From the NCBI GenBank assembly GCA_029238125.1, contig JAQWGQ010000019.1, forward strand, positions 1-64,000: a DNA stretch of 64,000 bases, written 5' to 3'. Both the position numbers and the translations under genes were made by a program. The DNA comes from Flavobacteriaceae bacterium (lineage in GTDB: Bacteria > Bacteroidota > Bacteroidia > Flavobacteriales > Flavobacteriaceae). Of this stretch, positions 22,517 to 32,320 are shown piece by piece; within the stretch, counting starts at the first letter, position 1, and the number at the start of each line of letters is the position of its first letter. The notes under the pieces are model-generated. The model was not told the DNA's origin and searched no databases. It worked only from the letters and a program-made list of their open reading frames with translations.

Positions 22517-23134
22517 ATGAAATCGATTGACTTAGAAAAATCTATCGTTATTACTTCCACGGAGTTGTTTCTCACGCTTGGTTTTAAGAGTGTGACCATG
22601 GACGACATTGCAGAGGAAATGAAGATTTCCAAAAAAACAATTTATACGTTTTTCGCAAATAAAGAAGCATTGGTTCAATCCGTAGTGTTTTCAATGTACA
22701 GCTATATCACGACCAACCTTACGAAAATTCGTGAAAAAACCAACAATCCGATTTCAGAACTCTACGAAGTCAAGATGTTTATCATGCACCAACTGAAAGG
22801 TGAAAAAGCATCCCCCCAACATCAGCTGAGAAAATACTACCCAAACATTCACAACGAACTCCAGAAAAAGCAATTCGACTTTATGACAAAATCCGTTAAA
22901 AAGAGTTTGACCAAGGGTGTTGAAATGAAACTTTTTCGGCCTTCTATCGATATCGACTTTATTTCTCGGATGTATTTCAATGGGATGGTGGGCATCAAAA
23001 ACGTGGATATGTTCCCGATCGAAAAATACAGTCCTGAACAACTTATGGAAAACTATCTAGATTATCATTTACGTGCCATCGTAACAGAAGATGGCATGAA
23101 ACTTTTGTCCTCATACATTAAAACGAAATCATGA
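22517..23134 (+). CDS. TetR-family transcriptional regulator
   Basis: 205 aa from ATG 22517; the in-frame TTG at 22487 lies upstream of the -7 box. N-terminal HTH: ITSTELFLTLGFKSVTMDDI, AEEMKISKKTIYTFFANKEA. The C-terminal helical ligand domain is not distinctive. It is the first gene of the efflux operon, overlapping the TolC gene by 4 nt, and so presumably represses its own operon in response to a pump substrate. Confidence 0.9.
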   Translation: MKSIDLEKSIVITSTELFLTLGFKSVTMDDIAEEMKISKKTIYTFFANKEALVQSVVFSMYSYITTNLTKIREKTNNPISELYEVKMFIMHQLKGEKASPQHQLRKYYPNIHNELQKKQFDFMTKSVKKSLTKGVEMKLFRPSIDIDFISRMYFNGMVGIKNVDMFPIEKYSPEQLMENYLDYHLRAIVTEDGMKLLSSYIKTKS

Positions 23135-24474
23135 ATCGCTTATTCATCCTTTTTATTTCGCTTCTGCTCTCCTCCTTAGGGTGGAGCCAACAAGCTCTCA
23201 GTTTGACCGATGCTATCTCGGAGGGTTTACAGAACAATCGAGCCGTGGTCAATGCCAATTATGATATTCAAATTGCGCAAGAACGCCAGTGGGAAACAAT
23301 TGCAACTGGTTTACCTCAAATCAGTGCTTCTGCTGCTTACAATAAAGACCTAGAACAACGAACTTCTATCGTTCCGGGTGCTTATTTTGGCGGATCTCCT
23401 GGGGAGTATTACCCAGTCCAATTTGGTACCGAGCAAAGTGTTGATGCTTCCGCCCGCTTGGACCAATTGATCTTTGATGGCTCCTATCTCGTTGGCCTCC
23501 AAGCATCGACTGTGTTTTTAAAAATCTCTAGACAAAGTAAGGTAAAAAGTGAATTGGAAGTCAAACGTCTGGTAACAGATACTTATGTCAATGTTCTGCT
23601 TGCAGAAGAGCGCAAACGAATTTTGGAAAAAAACCTGAAAAACCTCGAAGGAACCCTACACGATATTCGCAAAGTATATCTTCAGGGCTTGGTTGAAGTC
23701 GAGCAGGTAGAACAGTTAGAAATCACAAGTTCTTCTATCCAAAGTGCACTGGACTACATCAACAGACTCATCCCAATCACCCACCAAATGCTCAACATGG
23801 CTTTGGGAAGAGACTTGACGAACAAAATCGCATTGGCCGATACCCTGATGGGGCTCTGTGTACAGAGTGAAACTGGTCATGAATTGGCAGATTGGGATAT
23901 TGACAAAAATATTGAATACCAAATTGCACAAAACAATTTACGTTCTTCTGAATTATTACTCAAACTCGAGCGTTTTCGAGCACTCCCATCCATTTCAGCT
24001 TTTATCACAAGTGGCTATGACGCCTACAACGACGACTTTACTTTTACTGAAAAGTCACAGCAGTGGTATGGTCGCTCTGCCATTGGTTTGAGTCTTCGCA
24101 TGCCCATTTTCAACTCTGGTGCAGGTCAATCGCGCACCGACCAAGCCAAGCTGAATGTTGCCAAAGCCAAGACCCAACTTGAACAAGTTGAAGAAGAGCT
24201 TCTTTTACAAAAAGCAAGTGCACACAATCAATTTACCTTGGCGCTGGAAGAGTTTCTCAGGAGTCAAGAAAGTTTGGAAATCGCCTATCGGATTGAGCGA
24301 AAAAACGAAATTAAATATACTGAAGGTGTAACTGGCAGCTTCGAGCTCCGACAAGCGCAACTCCAGCTTTACGAACTTCAAAATCAACATCTCAATGCCA
24401 TGCGAGACATCATCAACTCAAAAACTGATCTCGACATATTATATCATTCATCAACTGAAATCTCAAAAAAATGA
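23131..24474 (+). CDS. TolC-family outer-membrane efflux channel
   Basis: 447 aa. Signal peptide MNRLFILFISLLLSSLGWSQ, then two outer-membrane-efflux repeats of long alpha-helical coiled coil (SLTDAISEGLQNNRAVVNAN is the usual first helix). FNSGAGQSRTDQAKLNVAKA is the second-repeat hallmark. It forms the outer-membrane duct for the adaptor and RND pump encoded downstream. Overlaps both neighbours by 4 nt. Confidence 0.92.
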   Translation: MNRLFILFISLLLSSLGWSQQALSLTDAISEGLQNNRAVVNANYDIQIAQERQWETIATGLPQISASAAYNKDLEQRTSIVPGAYFGGSPGEYYPVQFGTEQSVDASARLDQLIFDGSYLVGLQASTVFLKISRQSKVKSELEVKRLVTDTYVNVLLAEERKRILEKNLKNLEGTLHDIRKVYLQGLVEVEQVEQLEITSSSIQSALDYINRLIPITHQMLNMALGRDLTNKIALADTLMGLCVQSETGHELADWDIDKNIEYQIAQNNLRSSELLLKLERFRALPSISAFITSGYDAYNDDFTFTEKSQQWYGRSAIGLSLRMPIFNSGAGQSRTDQAKLNVAKAKTQLEQVEEELLLQKASAHNQFTLALEEFLRSQESLEIAYRIERKNEIKYTEGVTGSFELRQAQLQLYELQNQHLNAMRDIINSKTDLDILYHSSTEISKK

Positions 24475-25616
24475 AATACCTAGTTCTTATTATCTCATGT
24501 TTTGCTCTGATCTCCTGCAGTAGTGAAGAAGAACCAACAACCCAAGATCTGATTAGCAATGAAGATGTTGAAGGTCTCGAACAAAAGCGATCTGGACTCG
24601 TAGGTCAGATTGAAGGACTGCGAAATGAGCTCGGCTTGGTTACTGGCGCTCTCAACCGCTTGGATACCACCAAAAAACGTGCGCTGGTGTCTGTATTAAC
24701 CGTCAGCCCTAGCAAATTCAAACACCGCATTTCACTTCAATCGATCGTGAAAACAGATCAAAATATGCTGTTACAACCCGAAATAATGGGAGCCGTTTCC
24801 TCGATTTCTGTTCGAGAAGGACAACGTGTAAACAAAGGACAAGTATTGCTGCGCATCGATGATGGCGGATTGAAGCAAACCATACGTTTGCAAGAGGCGC
24901 AAACTGCTTTGGCAAAAACCGTCTTTGAGCGCCAGGAACGCTTGTGGAACGAGGAAATCGGATCTGAAATCGAGTACTTACAAGCCAAAACCAATTATGA
25001 AAGTCAACATAGTCAATTGGCTCAACTCAATAAACAACTGGAAAAAGCAGTGGTTCGTGCCCCATTTGCTGGGCAAATTGACGATATCATGGTGGAAGTT
25101 GGTCAGGTGGTCAGCCCAGGTGTCATGCCACTTCTTCGGCTGGTCAGTACACAAAAAATGTATGTTGAGGCGGATGTACCAGAACGCTATTTGCCAACCG
25201 TATCAAAAGGCACGCCAGTACAAGTAGATATCCCTGTGCTAAACACCTCATTTGATGCGCGTATTTCTCATCGAGCGACCCATGTCAGCACTGAAAATCG
25301 AACCTTTCGCGTAACCGTTGATCTTGACCCAAGCATTCAGGTCAATCCCAACCTACTTAGCACACTCCATATTTTTGATTATATCAACCCCCAAGCGCTT
25401 TTGATTCCAGGGAGTATCATTTCTGAAAATGCTTCTGGGGAAGAGTTTGTTTTTGTGATTGATAAGGACAATCAAGCTCAAAAGGTGTTTATCCAAAGGG
25501 GCTATGCAGAGAACGGAATGGTAGAAGTCATAGAGGGGCTAGAAGATGGGGAAACGATTATCAGCGAAGGTGCCCGACTTGTGAAAGAAAATCAACCAGT
25601 ACAAATTATCGAATAA
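24471..25616 (+). CDS. RND efflux periplasmic adaptor (HlyD/MFP) lipoprotein
   Basis: 381 aa. Lipoprotein signal MKYLVLIISCFALISC. A short coiled coil follows (residues ~30-65). The barrel-sandwich pieces are GAVSSISVREGQRVNKGQVL and VVRAPFAGQIDDIMVEVGQV, flanking an alpha-hairpin. A beta-barrel and membrane-proximal domain completes it (EGLEDGETIISEGARLVKENQPV). It links the TolC-like channel and the RND pump. Two nucleotides separate it from the pump gene. Confidence 0.92.
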   Translation: MKYLVLIISCFALISCSSEEEPTTQDLISNEDVEGLEQKRSGLVGQIEGLRNELGLVTGALNRLDTTKKRALVSVLTVSPSKFKHRISLQSIVKTDQNMLLQPEIMGAVSSISVREGQRVNKGQVLLRIDDGGLKQTIRLQEAQTALAKTVFERQERLWNEEIGSEIEYLQAKTNYESQHSQLAQLNKQLEKAVVRAPFAGQIDDIMVEVGQVVSPGVMPLLRLVSTQKMYVEADVPERYLPTVSKGTPVQVDIPVLNTSFDARISHRATHVSTENRTFRVTVDLDPSIQVNPNLLSTLHIFDYINPQALLIPGSIISENASGEEFVFVIDKDNQAQKVFIQRGYAENGMVEVIEGLEDGETIISEGARLVKENQPVQIIE

Positions 25617-25618
25617 CA

Positions 25619-28600
25619 ATGGCAAAGACCTCCAACTCCTCCGAAAAAGAATTTCTGTTTTCTTCATGGGCGATTCGCAATAGCAACACCATGTATGTCT
25701 TTATGGCAGTGTTGTTGTTTTTAGGGCTTTCGGCTTATTTGACCATGCCGCGTGAGAACTTTCCTGAGATTACCGAAACCAATATCTATATCAGCACCCC
25801 TTACCCTGGCAATACCGCAGAAGACATTGAGCGTTTTGTTACCGACCCCTTGGAAGAGGCGGTAAAGGGAGTGAGCAATTTGGTCGAAATCACCTCCACT
25901 TCACAAGACGATTATTCGATGATTGTATTGGAGTTTGACGAGGACATCAACGTTGATCTCGCCAAACAAAAGGTCAAAGACGAAGTCGATGCCGTAGTCT
26001 CGGGTGAAGATTGGCCGACCTTCAACAATGCCAAACTTGAACCCAATGTATTTGATCTCAATTTTGTTGAGGAATTTCCAATCGTAAATGTTACCCTAGA
26101 GGGCGATTACACCCTAGATGCGCTAAACGATTATGCAGAACTATTAGAGGAGCGAATCGAGCGAATCGATCAAATCAAAGAGGTCGATATACGCGGTACC
26201 CAAGAAAGAGAGGTCGAGGTAGCCGTTGATATCCATAAAATGATGGCGTCAAAAGTGAGCTTTGGAGATGTCATCCAAGCCATTCGAAACGAAAATTCGA
26301 CTGTATCCGCAGGGAGTATTATCGCCAACGGACAACGTCGTAATATCCGTGTGATCGGAGAAATCCAAAACCCCGCAGACTTGGGTGAGTTTGTGGTTAA
26401 AAACGAAGGCGGAGCGATTTATCTCAAAGACATCTCCACCATTCGGTTTAAGGATATGGATGCCACAACCTATGCCCGTGACTTTGGTAAGTCGGTCGTG
26501 ATGTTGGACGTCAAAAAACGAGGGGGAAAAAACCTGATTCAAGCCGCTGAAGCCATACGAGAGATTGTAGATGAGGCCCGCACGACCATCATTCCGCAAG
26601 ACATTGCCGTAACCATTTCCAATGACACCTCTGCCATTACCATTAATCAAGTTAATGACTTGATCAACAACATCTTATTTGGTGTTCTTTTGGTGGTGAC
26701 CGTGCTCACCTTTTTCCTCGGGTTCCGCAATGCCTTATTTGTTGGGTTTGCCATTCCGATGTCCATGTTTATCTCCTTTTTTATCCTTCAATCCCTGGGC
26801 TATACCATGAATACCATGGTCCTCTTTGCCTTGGTGATGGGCTTGGGAATGTTGGTCGATAATGGAATCGTAGTTGTTGAGAATGTGTATCGACTCATTG
26901 AAAAGGAAGGCATGCCTCGTTTGGAAGCTGCTAAAAAAGGGCTGAGTGAAATTGCCTTTCCCATTATCATTTCAACGGCAACTACTGTAGCTGCTTTTGT
27001 GCCTTTGGGCTTTTGGCCGGGCATCATGGGGCAGTTTATGATTTACTTCCCCATTACACTGTCGGTCGTTTTGGGCTCCTCTTTGATTGTCGCGATCTTT
27101 TTCAATTCGGTATTGGTTTCGCAATTTATGGATATTGAGGAAAAAAATCTATCGCGTCAAAAACTGATCAGATTGACACTTCTTCTCGGAGGACTCGGCT
27201 TGCTGATTCTCTTTATGGGCGGTGCAATTCGCGGACTTGGCTCTTTACTCCTCTTTATTACCCTCTTGTTTTGGGCTTATAAATATGGGATTAAGGACTT
27301 GGCAACCCGCTTTAGAACTCGTTTTTTGGTGTGGTTGGAAATTCGTTACGAGCGCTTATTGCGCTATGCTATGCGTGGCCGTCATGCCTATGCCTTTGTC
27401 TTTGGGACGGTTTTTATGCTAATCTTATCTTTTGTGCTCGTGGGCATATCACAGCCAAAAGTCGAATTTTTTCCAGACAACCAGCCAACCCAAATTATCG
27501 CCTATATCGAATATCCACAAGGGACGGATATCGCCAAAACGGATCAAATGACCAAGTCCATTGAAGAGGTGGTCATCAAAACCGTCAACCACCCAAAATA
27601 TATGGACGAGGGATATAATTTTATGGTTGAATCTTTGGTTTCTCAAGTCGGTGCAGGAGCTGGAAATCCACAGACCGAAGGTGGCTCAGAAGCCGAAATG
27701 CCACATCGTGGGAAAATCACGGCAACCATGCGGGAATTTAAATTCCGTCGTGGTCTATCGAGTGAAGATCTGCGAAGAGAAGTCCAACAGTCCCTAGCAG
27801 GCATCTTTGCAGGCGTTTCCATTTCGGTTGAAAAAGACCAAGCTGGTCCGCCGCTTGGCTATCCGATAAACATCGAGGTTATTGGAGACAATTATGGACA
27901 ATTGATTGAAGTTGGTGAACGGATGCGAAACTTTATCATCGATATGAATATCCCCGGAATAGAGGAACTCAAAGTCGATGTCAATCGCAACAAACCCAGT
28001 ATGAAAATCGCTGTTGATCGTCAAAAGGCAGGAGAATTGGGTGTCAGTGCTGGACAGGTTGGTCTACAGCTTCGCCAGTCGTTATTTGGGGAAAAAGCAG
28101 GCGTGTATAAAAAAGATGGGGAGGACTACAACATCAATGTGCGTTTTCAGGAAGAAGATCGATACAACCAATCCGCGCTTGTTAATCAGTATATCACCTT
28201 TCGTGATATGGGGTCGGGACAGATTAAATCGATTCCTGTTGCTGCGGTCACCAGTCGTAAAAATACCTCTGGATACAGTGCAATCAAACACCGTAATCTC
28301 GAACGGGTTGTCACCGTTTACTCGGCAATCCTTCCCGGCTATAACGCTGCTGAAATCGTCAATCAAATCAAAACCCAAATCGAGGCCTTTCAGTTGCCTG
28401 CTGACTTGCGCTATCGATTTACAGGTGAAATCGAGGAACAAGAAGAAAATATGGCCTTTTTGTCTAGCGCTTTGCTCTATGCGCTGTTTTTGATATTGGT
28501 CTTACTCGTCTTGCAATTCAACTCGGTGAGTAAACCTATTATCATCTTGTTCTCCATCTTTATGAGTTTCACAGGAGTCTTTCTTGGTTTGGTTGTTTTC

Positions 28601-29059
28601 AACATGACTTTTGTCATTATCATGACCATGGTAGGCATCATCTCCTTGGCGGGAATTGTGGTTAACAATAGTGTGGTGCTCTTGGACTACACCCAACTGT
28701 TACTCGACCGAAGACGTGACAAGCACGGACTCGAGTATGATTATCACTTGGAGAGATCCGAAATTTTTGATGCGATTGTCAGTGGAGGAAAGGCGCGTTT
28801 ACGTCCCGTTTTATTGACTGCCATTACAACGGTACTCGGATTAATTCCACTAGCGATTGGACTCAATATCAACTTCTTTTCGCTATTCTCAACGGGCGAT
28901 CCGCAGGTATATATCGGAGGGGATAATGTGATTTTTTGGGGTCCCCTTGCATGGACTGTCATATTCGGGTTGACTTTCGCAACATTTTTGACACTAGTCA
29001 TTGTCCCGGTTGCTTTTTATCTCAGCAAAAGGGCTGCTATACGGTTGAATAAAAACTAA
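25619..29059 (+). CDS. RND-family multidrug efflux permease (HAE1/AcrB-like)
   Basis: 1,146 aa, longer than AcrB (~1,050). FSSWAIRNSNTMYVFMAVLL is TM1; the first porter domain has TPYPGNTAEDIERFVTDPLE. TM4 reads LVMGLGMLVDNGIVVVENVY: the first Asp of the proton relay is kept but the second position is Asn, where AcrB has Asp-Asp. An extra ~100-residue segment between the two halves (around LTLLLGGLGLLILFMGG) adds two hydrophobic helices. The second half repeats the fold, with LAGIVVNNSVVLLDYTQLLL. Proton-driven export of amphiphiles, drugs or lipids; substrate unknown. Confidence 0.93.
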   Translation: MAKTSNSSEKEFLFSSWAIRNSNTMYVFMAVLLFLGLSAYLTMPRENFPEITETNIYISTPYPGNTAEDIERFVTDPLEEAVKGVSNLVEITSTSQDDYSMIVLEFDEDINVDLAKQKVKDEVDAVVSGEDWPTFNNAKLEPNVFDLNFVEEFPIVNVTLEGDYTLDALNDYAELLEERIERIDQIKEVDIRGTQEREVEVAVDIHKMMASKVSFGDVIQAIRNENSTVSAGSIIANGQRRNIRVIGEIQNPADLGEFVVKNEGGAIYLKDISTIRFKDMDATTYARDFGKSVVMLDVKKRGGKNLIQAAEAIREIVDEARTTIIPQDIAVTISNDTSAITINQVNDLINNILFGVLLVVTVLTFFLGFRNALFVGFAIPMSMFISFFILQSLGYTMNTMVLFALVMGLGMLVDNGIVVVENVYRLIEKEGMPRLEAAKKGLSEIAFPIIISTATTVAAFVPLGFWPGIMGQFMIYFPITLSVVLGSSLIVAIFFNSVLVSQFMDIEEKNLSRQKLIRLTLLLGGLGLLILFMGGAIRGLGSLLLFITLLFWAYKYGIKDLATRFRTRFLVWLEIRYERLLRYAMRGRHAYAFVFGTVFMLILSFVLVGISQPKVEFFPDNQPTQIIAYIEYPQGTDIAKTDQMTKSIEEVVIKTVNHPKYMDEGYNFMVESLVSQVGAGAGNPQTEGGSEAEMPHRGKITATMREFKFRRGLSSEDLRREVQQSLAGIFAGVSISVEKDQAGPPLGYPINIEVIGDNYGQLIEVGERMRNFIIDMNIPGIEELKVDVNRNKPSMKIAVDRQKAGELGVSAGQVGLQLRQSLFGEKAGVYKKDGEDYNINVRFQEEDRYNQSALVNQYITFRDMGSGQIKSIPVAAVTSRKNTSGYSAIKHRNLERVVTVYSAILPGYNAAEIVNQIKTQIEAFQLPADLRYRFTGEIEEQEENMAFLSSALLYALFLILVLLVLQFNSVSKPIIILFSIFMSFTGVFLGLVVFNMTFVIIMTMVGIISLAGIVVNNSVVLLDYTQLLLDRRRDKHGLEYDYHLERSEIFDAIVSGGKARLRPVLLTAITTVLGLIPLAIGLNINFFSLFSTGDPQVYIGGDNVIFWGPLAWTVIFGLTFATFLTLVIVPVAFYLSKRAAIRLNKN

Positions 29060-29065
29060 AGTAAA

Positions 29066-29419
29066 CTAGCGAGAGGCGGTACGCTCAGAAGTGTTCCAAT
29101 AAATGACGTCTTGCACCTTGTTGTTGGTAAACTCAACTTCAATCAATTGCTCGTCGGTCCAAAAAAACCATGTACCAGCTTTGACACCATTGTCATAGTT
29201 TCCGACAGCGATTTTGTTACCCTCTGCATCAAAAGATTCCCAAACGCCATCGAGCTTGTTACGGTGAATATGCCCGTGTTGGGCAATTTCTCCATTGTCG
29301 TGAAACTGGGTGAATTTCATCACTTGAGGAGAGGTCGTGCGCTCGACTTTTGTGGTTTGACCATACGAAAATGTAAAGCCGAAAACGAATACAAAAATTA
29401 AAATCATCTGTGCTTTCAT
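29066..29419 (-). CDS. Secreted MORN/YwqK-like repeat protein
   Basis: 117 aa from ATG 29419. The frame opens at 29449, but a promoter box (CAAAGGTA, 29447-29454, read TACCTTTG on the minus strand) covers that start. Signal peptide ends FGFTFSYGQ. Two to three MORN-like repeats follow: FHDNGEIAQHGHIHRNKLDG, VWESFDAEGNKIAVGNYDNG, VKAGTWFFWTDEQ. Such proteins are widespread in Bacteroidota and uncharacterised; the antitoxin label sometimes used is not supported here, as no toxin gene is adjacent. Confidence 0.75.
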   Translation of the reverse strand: MKAQMILIFVFVFGFTFSYGQTTKVERTTSPQVMKFTQFHDNGEIAQHGHIHRNKLDGVWESFDAEGNKIAVGNYDNGVKAGTWFFWTDEQLIEVEFTNNKVQDVIYWNTSERTASR

Positions 29420-29472
29420 ACCTCTTGTCTTTAGGAATTGATTATTCAAAGGTACTAAAAATTTACATTCTC

Positions 29473-29503
29473 ATAACATTAAATTAACATTAATGTCTTA
29501 ACA
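29473..29503. promoter_or_regulatory. TTAACA hexamer cluster between the MORN gene and aspS
   Basis: ATAACA 29473, TTAACA 29484 and TTAACA 29498, offsets 11 and 14. It resembles the phased arrays near 33.6 and 36.6 kb and overlaps the -33 region of the minus-strand MORN promoter. Confidence 0.3.
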
Positions 29504-29566
29504 GTCTGATTTTATGTGTATTATGTTTTTATTTTGAAATATACAACTGCTCTCTCAAAAACCTCT

Positions 29567-29574
29567 TATTTTTG
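29567..29574 (+). promoter_or_regulatory. aspS promoter -7 box
   Basis: TATTTTTG, ending 14 bp before the aspS ATG; no convincing -33 element. Confidence 0.4.
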
Positions 29575-29588
29575 CACAAATCACTTCC

Positions 29589-31337
29589 ATGCACAGGAGT
29601 CACACATGCGGCGCATTGCGCCAATCCGATGTAAACAATGACGTTCAACTCGCTGGGTGGGTACAGCGTATCCGCGACAAGGGCTTTGTACTTTGGATTG
29701 ATCTCCGTGACCGTTATGGCGTAACCCAACTGGTACTCGATGAAGAGCGGTGTGATCCCGCCCTTATCTCACAAGCCAAGACGCTAGGCAGAGAATTTGT
29801 TATCCAAGTACGTGGTCTTGTGATTGAAAGAGAAGCTAAGAATTCTGCGATACCGACTGGGGATATAGAGGTTTTGGTCAAGGAGCTCAACATCCTTAAT
29901 CCTTCCGAAATTCCGCCTTTCACTTTGGAAGATGAAACCGATGGAGGCGATGACCTCCGCATGAAATATCGGTATCTGGATATCCGCCGCAACCCGATCA
30001 AAGACAAACTTTTGTTTCGCAACAAGGTGGCGCAAATGATTCGCAGCTATTTATCGTCTCAAGACTTTGCAGAAGTCGAAACTCCTTACCTCATCAAATC
30101 AACTCCAGAAGGAGCACGTGATTTTGTCGTGCCGTCTCGTATGAATCCAGGTCAGTTTTATGCCCTGCCACAGTCCCCACAAACTTTTAAGCAATTGTTG
30201 ATGGTTGGCGGTATGGATCGCTACTATCAGATTGTGAAATGTTTTCGAGATGAGGATCTCCGTGCCGATCGCCAACCTGAGTTTACACAAATCGACTGCG
30301 AAATGGCTTTTGTGGAGCAAGACGATATTTTAGCCGTTTTTGAAGGGCTTTTACAACAGTTATTACAAGACGTTCACGGAATTACCCCCACTGCTTTCCC
30401 AAGGATTACCTACGCTGACGCCATCGCAACTTATGGATCGGACAAGCCAGATATTCGATTTGGAATGCGCCTCGCTGGGCTCAATTCGCTTGCGCAAGGC
30501 AAGGGCTTTCAAGTCTTTGACCAGCAAGAATGGGTTGGTGGTTTTGCTGTTGACGGAGGTGCTGAAATGAGTCGGAAAGAAATCGACAGTTGGATTGACT
30601 GGGTCAAGCGACCCCAAATTGGTGCCAAAGGAATGGTTTGGGTCAAGTGCAATGCGGATGGGACTTATAAATCGTCCGTTGATAAATTTTACAGTCAAGA
30701 GGATTTGGCTGCATGGGCATCTACTTGCCAAGCCAAAGCAGGGGATATTATCTTCGTTCTCTCCGGTGGAAAAACACAGACACACACACAGCTGGGCGAA
30801 CTCCGTCTTGCGGTGGCAGAAAAGATGGGTCTTCGAGACCCAAAGGTTTTCGCACCACTTTGGGTGATTGATTTTCCGCTGTTTGAACAAGTGGAAGGCG
30901 ATGATCACTTTCATGCCATGCACCACCCCTTTACAGCGCCAAAACCAGAGCAAGTCGCACAACTCGATAGCTCCCCGGAGTCCGTATTTGCCAATGCCTA
31001 TGACTTGGTGCTGAATGGCAATGAAATCGGGGGTGGATCGATTCGTATTCACGATCGTGAAACCCAAGAAAAAATGTTTTCCCTTCTCGGTTTTAGCAAA
31101 CTAGATGCCAAAGCGCAATTTGGATTTTTGATGGATGCATTCCGCTATGGTGCCCCACCACATGGTGGAATTGCTCTAGGATTTGATCGGCTTGTCGCTG
31201 TATTGGACGGTCAAGAGTCCATCCGTGACTATATTGCTTTTCCAAAAAACAACAGTGGAAGAGATGTGATGATCGATGCACCAGCCCCTTTGGATGACGA
31301 TCAACTCGATGAACTTTCTCTACAATCCAAGGCATGA
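29589..31337 (+). CDS. aspS: Aspartyl-tRNA synthetase
   Basis: 582 aa, the bacterial type. Anticodon-binding OB domain ([20 protein letters not shown]), class II motif 2 [20 protein letters not shown], the bacterial GAD insertion domain (residues ~290-410), and motif 3 [20 protein letters not shown]. It charges tRNA-Asp; no asnA-independent evidence on discrimination is visible. The stop overlaps the next small gene by 4 nt. Confidence 0.96.
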   Translation: MHRSHTCGALRQSDVNNDVQLAGWVQRIRDKGFVLWIDLRDRYGVTQLVLDEERCDPALISQAKTLGREFVIQVRGLVIEREAKNSAIPTGDIEVLVKELNILNPSEIPPFTLEDETDGGDDLRMKYRYLDIRRNPIKDKLLFRNKVAQMIRSYLSSQDFAEVETPYLIKSTPEGARDFVVPSRMNPGQFYALPQSPQTFKQLLMVGGMDRYYQIVKCFRDEDLRADRQPEFTQIDCEMAFVEQDDILAVFEGLLQQLLQDVHGITPTAFPRITYADAIATYGSDKPDIRFGMRLAGLNSLAQGKGFQVFDQQEWVGGFAVDGGAEMSRKEIDSWIDWVKRPQIGAKGMVWVKCNADGTYKSSVDKFYSQEDLAAWASTCQAKAGDIIFVLSGGKTQTHTQLGELRLAVAEKMGLRDPKVFAPLWVIDFPLFEQVEGDDHFHAMHHPFTAPKPEQVAQLDSSPESVFANAYDLVLNGNEIGGGSIRIHDRETQEKMFSLLGFSKLDAKAQFGFLMDAFRYGAPPHGGIALGFDRLVAVLDGQESIRDYIAFPKNNSGRDVMIDAPAPLDDDQLDELSLQSKA

Positions 31338-31600
31338 CAAGACTTCTTCAAATCTTATTTACCCTCATTCTGTTGGCTCTCATTGCTGGTTTTGTTATCA
31401 AATCAAACCAAGCTGTGCTTGGAGACCGTATCATCGGGCTAACAATTTTGTTTACGGCTTTTATTTTTATGCCTCTTTTTATCTACCACCGTTGGAAAGA
31501 CAAAAAATTATCGGATTATACGCTCACAGCTGATAACTTCGAAAAAATGAGGGAAACTGGTAAAAACCTAAATCAATCCAAAGAAAAACCCTCTGCTTGA
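31334..31600 (+). CDS. Small two-TM membrane protein
   Basis: 88 aa. Two hydrophobic helices ([19 protein letters not shown] and [19 protein letters not shown]), then a charged tail. Coupled to aspS by an ATGA overlap. A similar small gene after aspS is familiar in flavobacteria, but no function is known to me. Confidence 0.65.
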   Translation: MTRLLQILFTLILLALIAGFVIKSNQAVLGDRIIGLTILFTAFIFMPLFIYHRWKDKKLSDYTLTADNFEKMRETGKNLNQSKEKPSA

Positions 31601-31635
31601 TATTTAAATGTTATATTCGCGCTTTAATTTTATTT

Positions 31636-31830
31636 ATGACTGGAACAGTTAAATTTTTCAATGGATCTAAAGGATTTGGATTCATTACCAATGATGAAAC
31701 GGGCGAAGATATCTTCGTTCATGTAACTTCTCTTGATGGGGTCAACCTCAATGAAGGAGACAAAGTATCGTATAACGAGGGTGAAGGTAGAAAAGGCAAA
31801 ATGGCCACTGATATCGAAGTCCTTGACTAA
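31636..31830 (+). CDS. Cold-shock-domain protein (CspA family)
   Basis: 64 aa from ATG 31636; the longer frame from 31597 adds residues unlike the family. MTGTVKFFNGSKGFGFI carries RNP1 (KGFGFI) and DIFVHVTSL is RNP2. A single OB fold binding single-stranded RNA or DNA. It has its own strong terminator, so it is monocistronic. Confidence 0.95.
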   Translation: MTGTVKFFNGSKGFGFITNDETGEDIFVHVTSLDGVNLNEGDKVSYNEGEGRKGKMATDIEVLD

Positions 31831-31853
31831 TTGTATTTTATTTTGATTAATTG

Positions 31854-31878
31854 AAAAGCCCTTTTTAGGGCTTTTTTT
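31854..31878 (+). terminator. Terminator after the cold-shock gene
   Basis: AAAAGCCCT-TTTT-AGGGCTTTT followed by T residues; the arm also faces the end of the convergent tadA gene. Confidence 0.85.
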
Positions 31879-32320
31879 ATGGGCGTTTTTGTTTAAAAAA
31901 CACCTGAAGAATCTGAGACGCCTCCATTTCACACACACCCGAGCTAACTTTGGTTTTGGGGTGTAAAGGGGTTTGGTGAGCTCGATATCCCCTTTTGTCG
32001 TCTGATGCGCCAAAAACCAATCGCCCGAGTTGACTCCAATACAAGGCGCCTGCACACATACTGCAGGGTTCTAGAGTGACGTATAGCGTACAATCTTTAA
32101 GATATTTCCCGCCGATATAATTTGCTGCAGCTGTAATGGCTTGCATTTCGGCATGAGCGGTTACGTCAGTAAGCGTTTCGGTGAGATTGTGCCCTCTCGC
32201 GATAATCTTACCATGTGCAGCCACCACAACCCCAACAGGTACCTCTCCCTTTTCAAGTGCGAATTCGGCCTCAAGCAATGCCTTTTTCATAAAATGCTCA
32301 TCAGACAATGGGTCAATCAT
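31877..32320 (-). CDS. tadA: tRNA adenosine deaminase-type nucleoside deaminase
   Basis: 147 aa from the ATG at 32320, which overlaps the dgt stop (TGATG); the frame extends to 32341. Zinc deaminase motifs AHAEMQAI (His and catalytic Glu) and EPCSMCAGAL (two Cys). Bacterial TadA makes inosine at position 34 of tRNA-Arg. The related guanine deaminases share these motifs, but the FGASDDKRGYRA segment fits TadA. Second gene after dgt. Confidence 0.88.
   Translation of the reverse strand: MIDPLSDEHFMKKALLEAEFALEKGEVPVGVVVAAHGKIIARGHNLTETLTDVTAHAEMQAITAAANYIGGKYLKDCTLYVTLEPCSMCAGALYWSQLGRLVFGASDDKRGYRAHQTPLHPKTKVSSGVCEMEASQILQVFFKQKRP

Noticed and set aside
29066-29419. Antitoxin annotation for the MORN-like protein
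   Set aside because: No toxin gene is adjacent and the protein carries a signal peptide; the label would be misleading.
30363-31067. 234-codon open frame antisense to aspS
   Set aside because: The protein has no domain-like features and lies wholly inside a well-supported synthetase gene; a codon-bias shadow.
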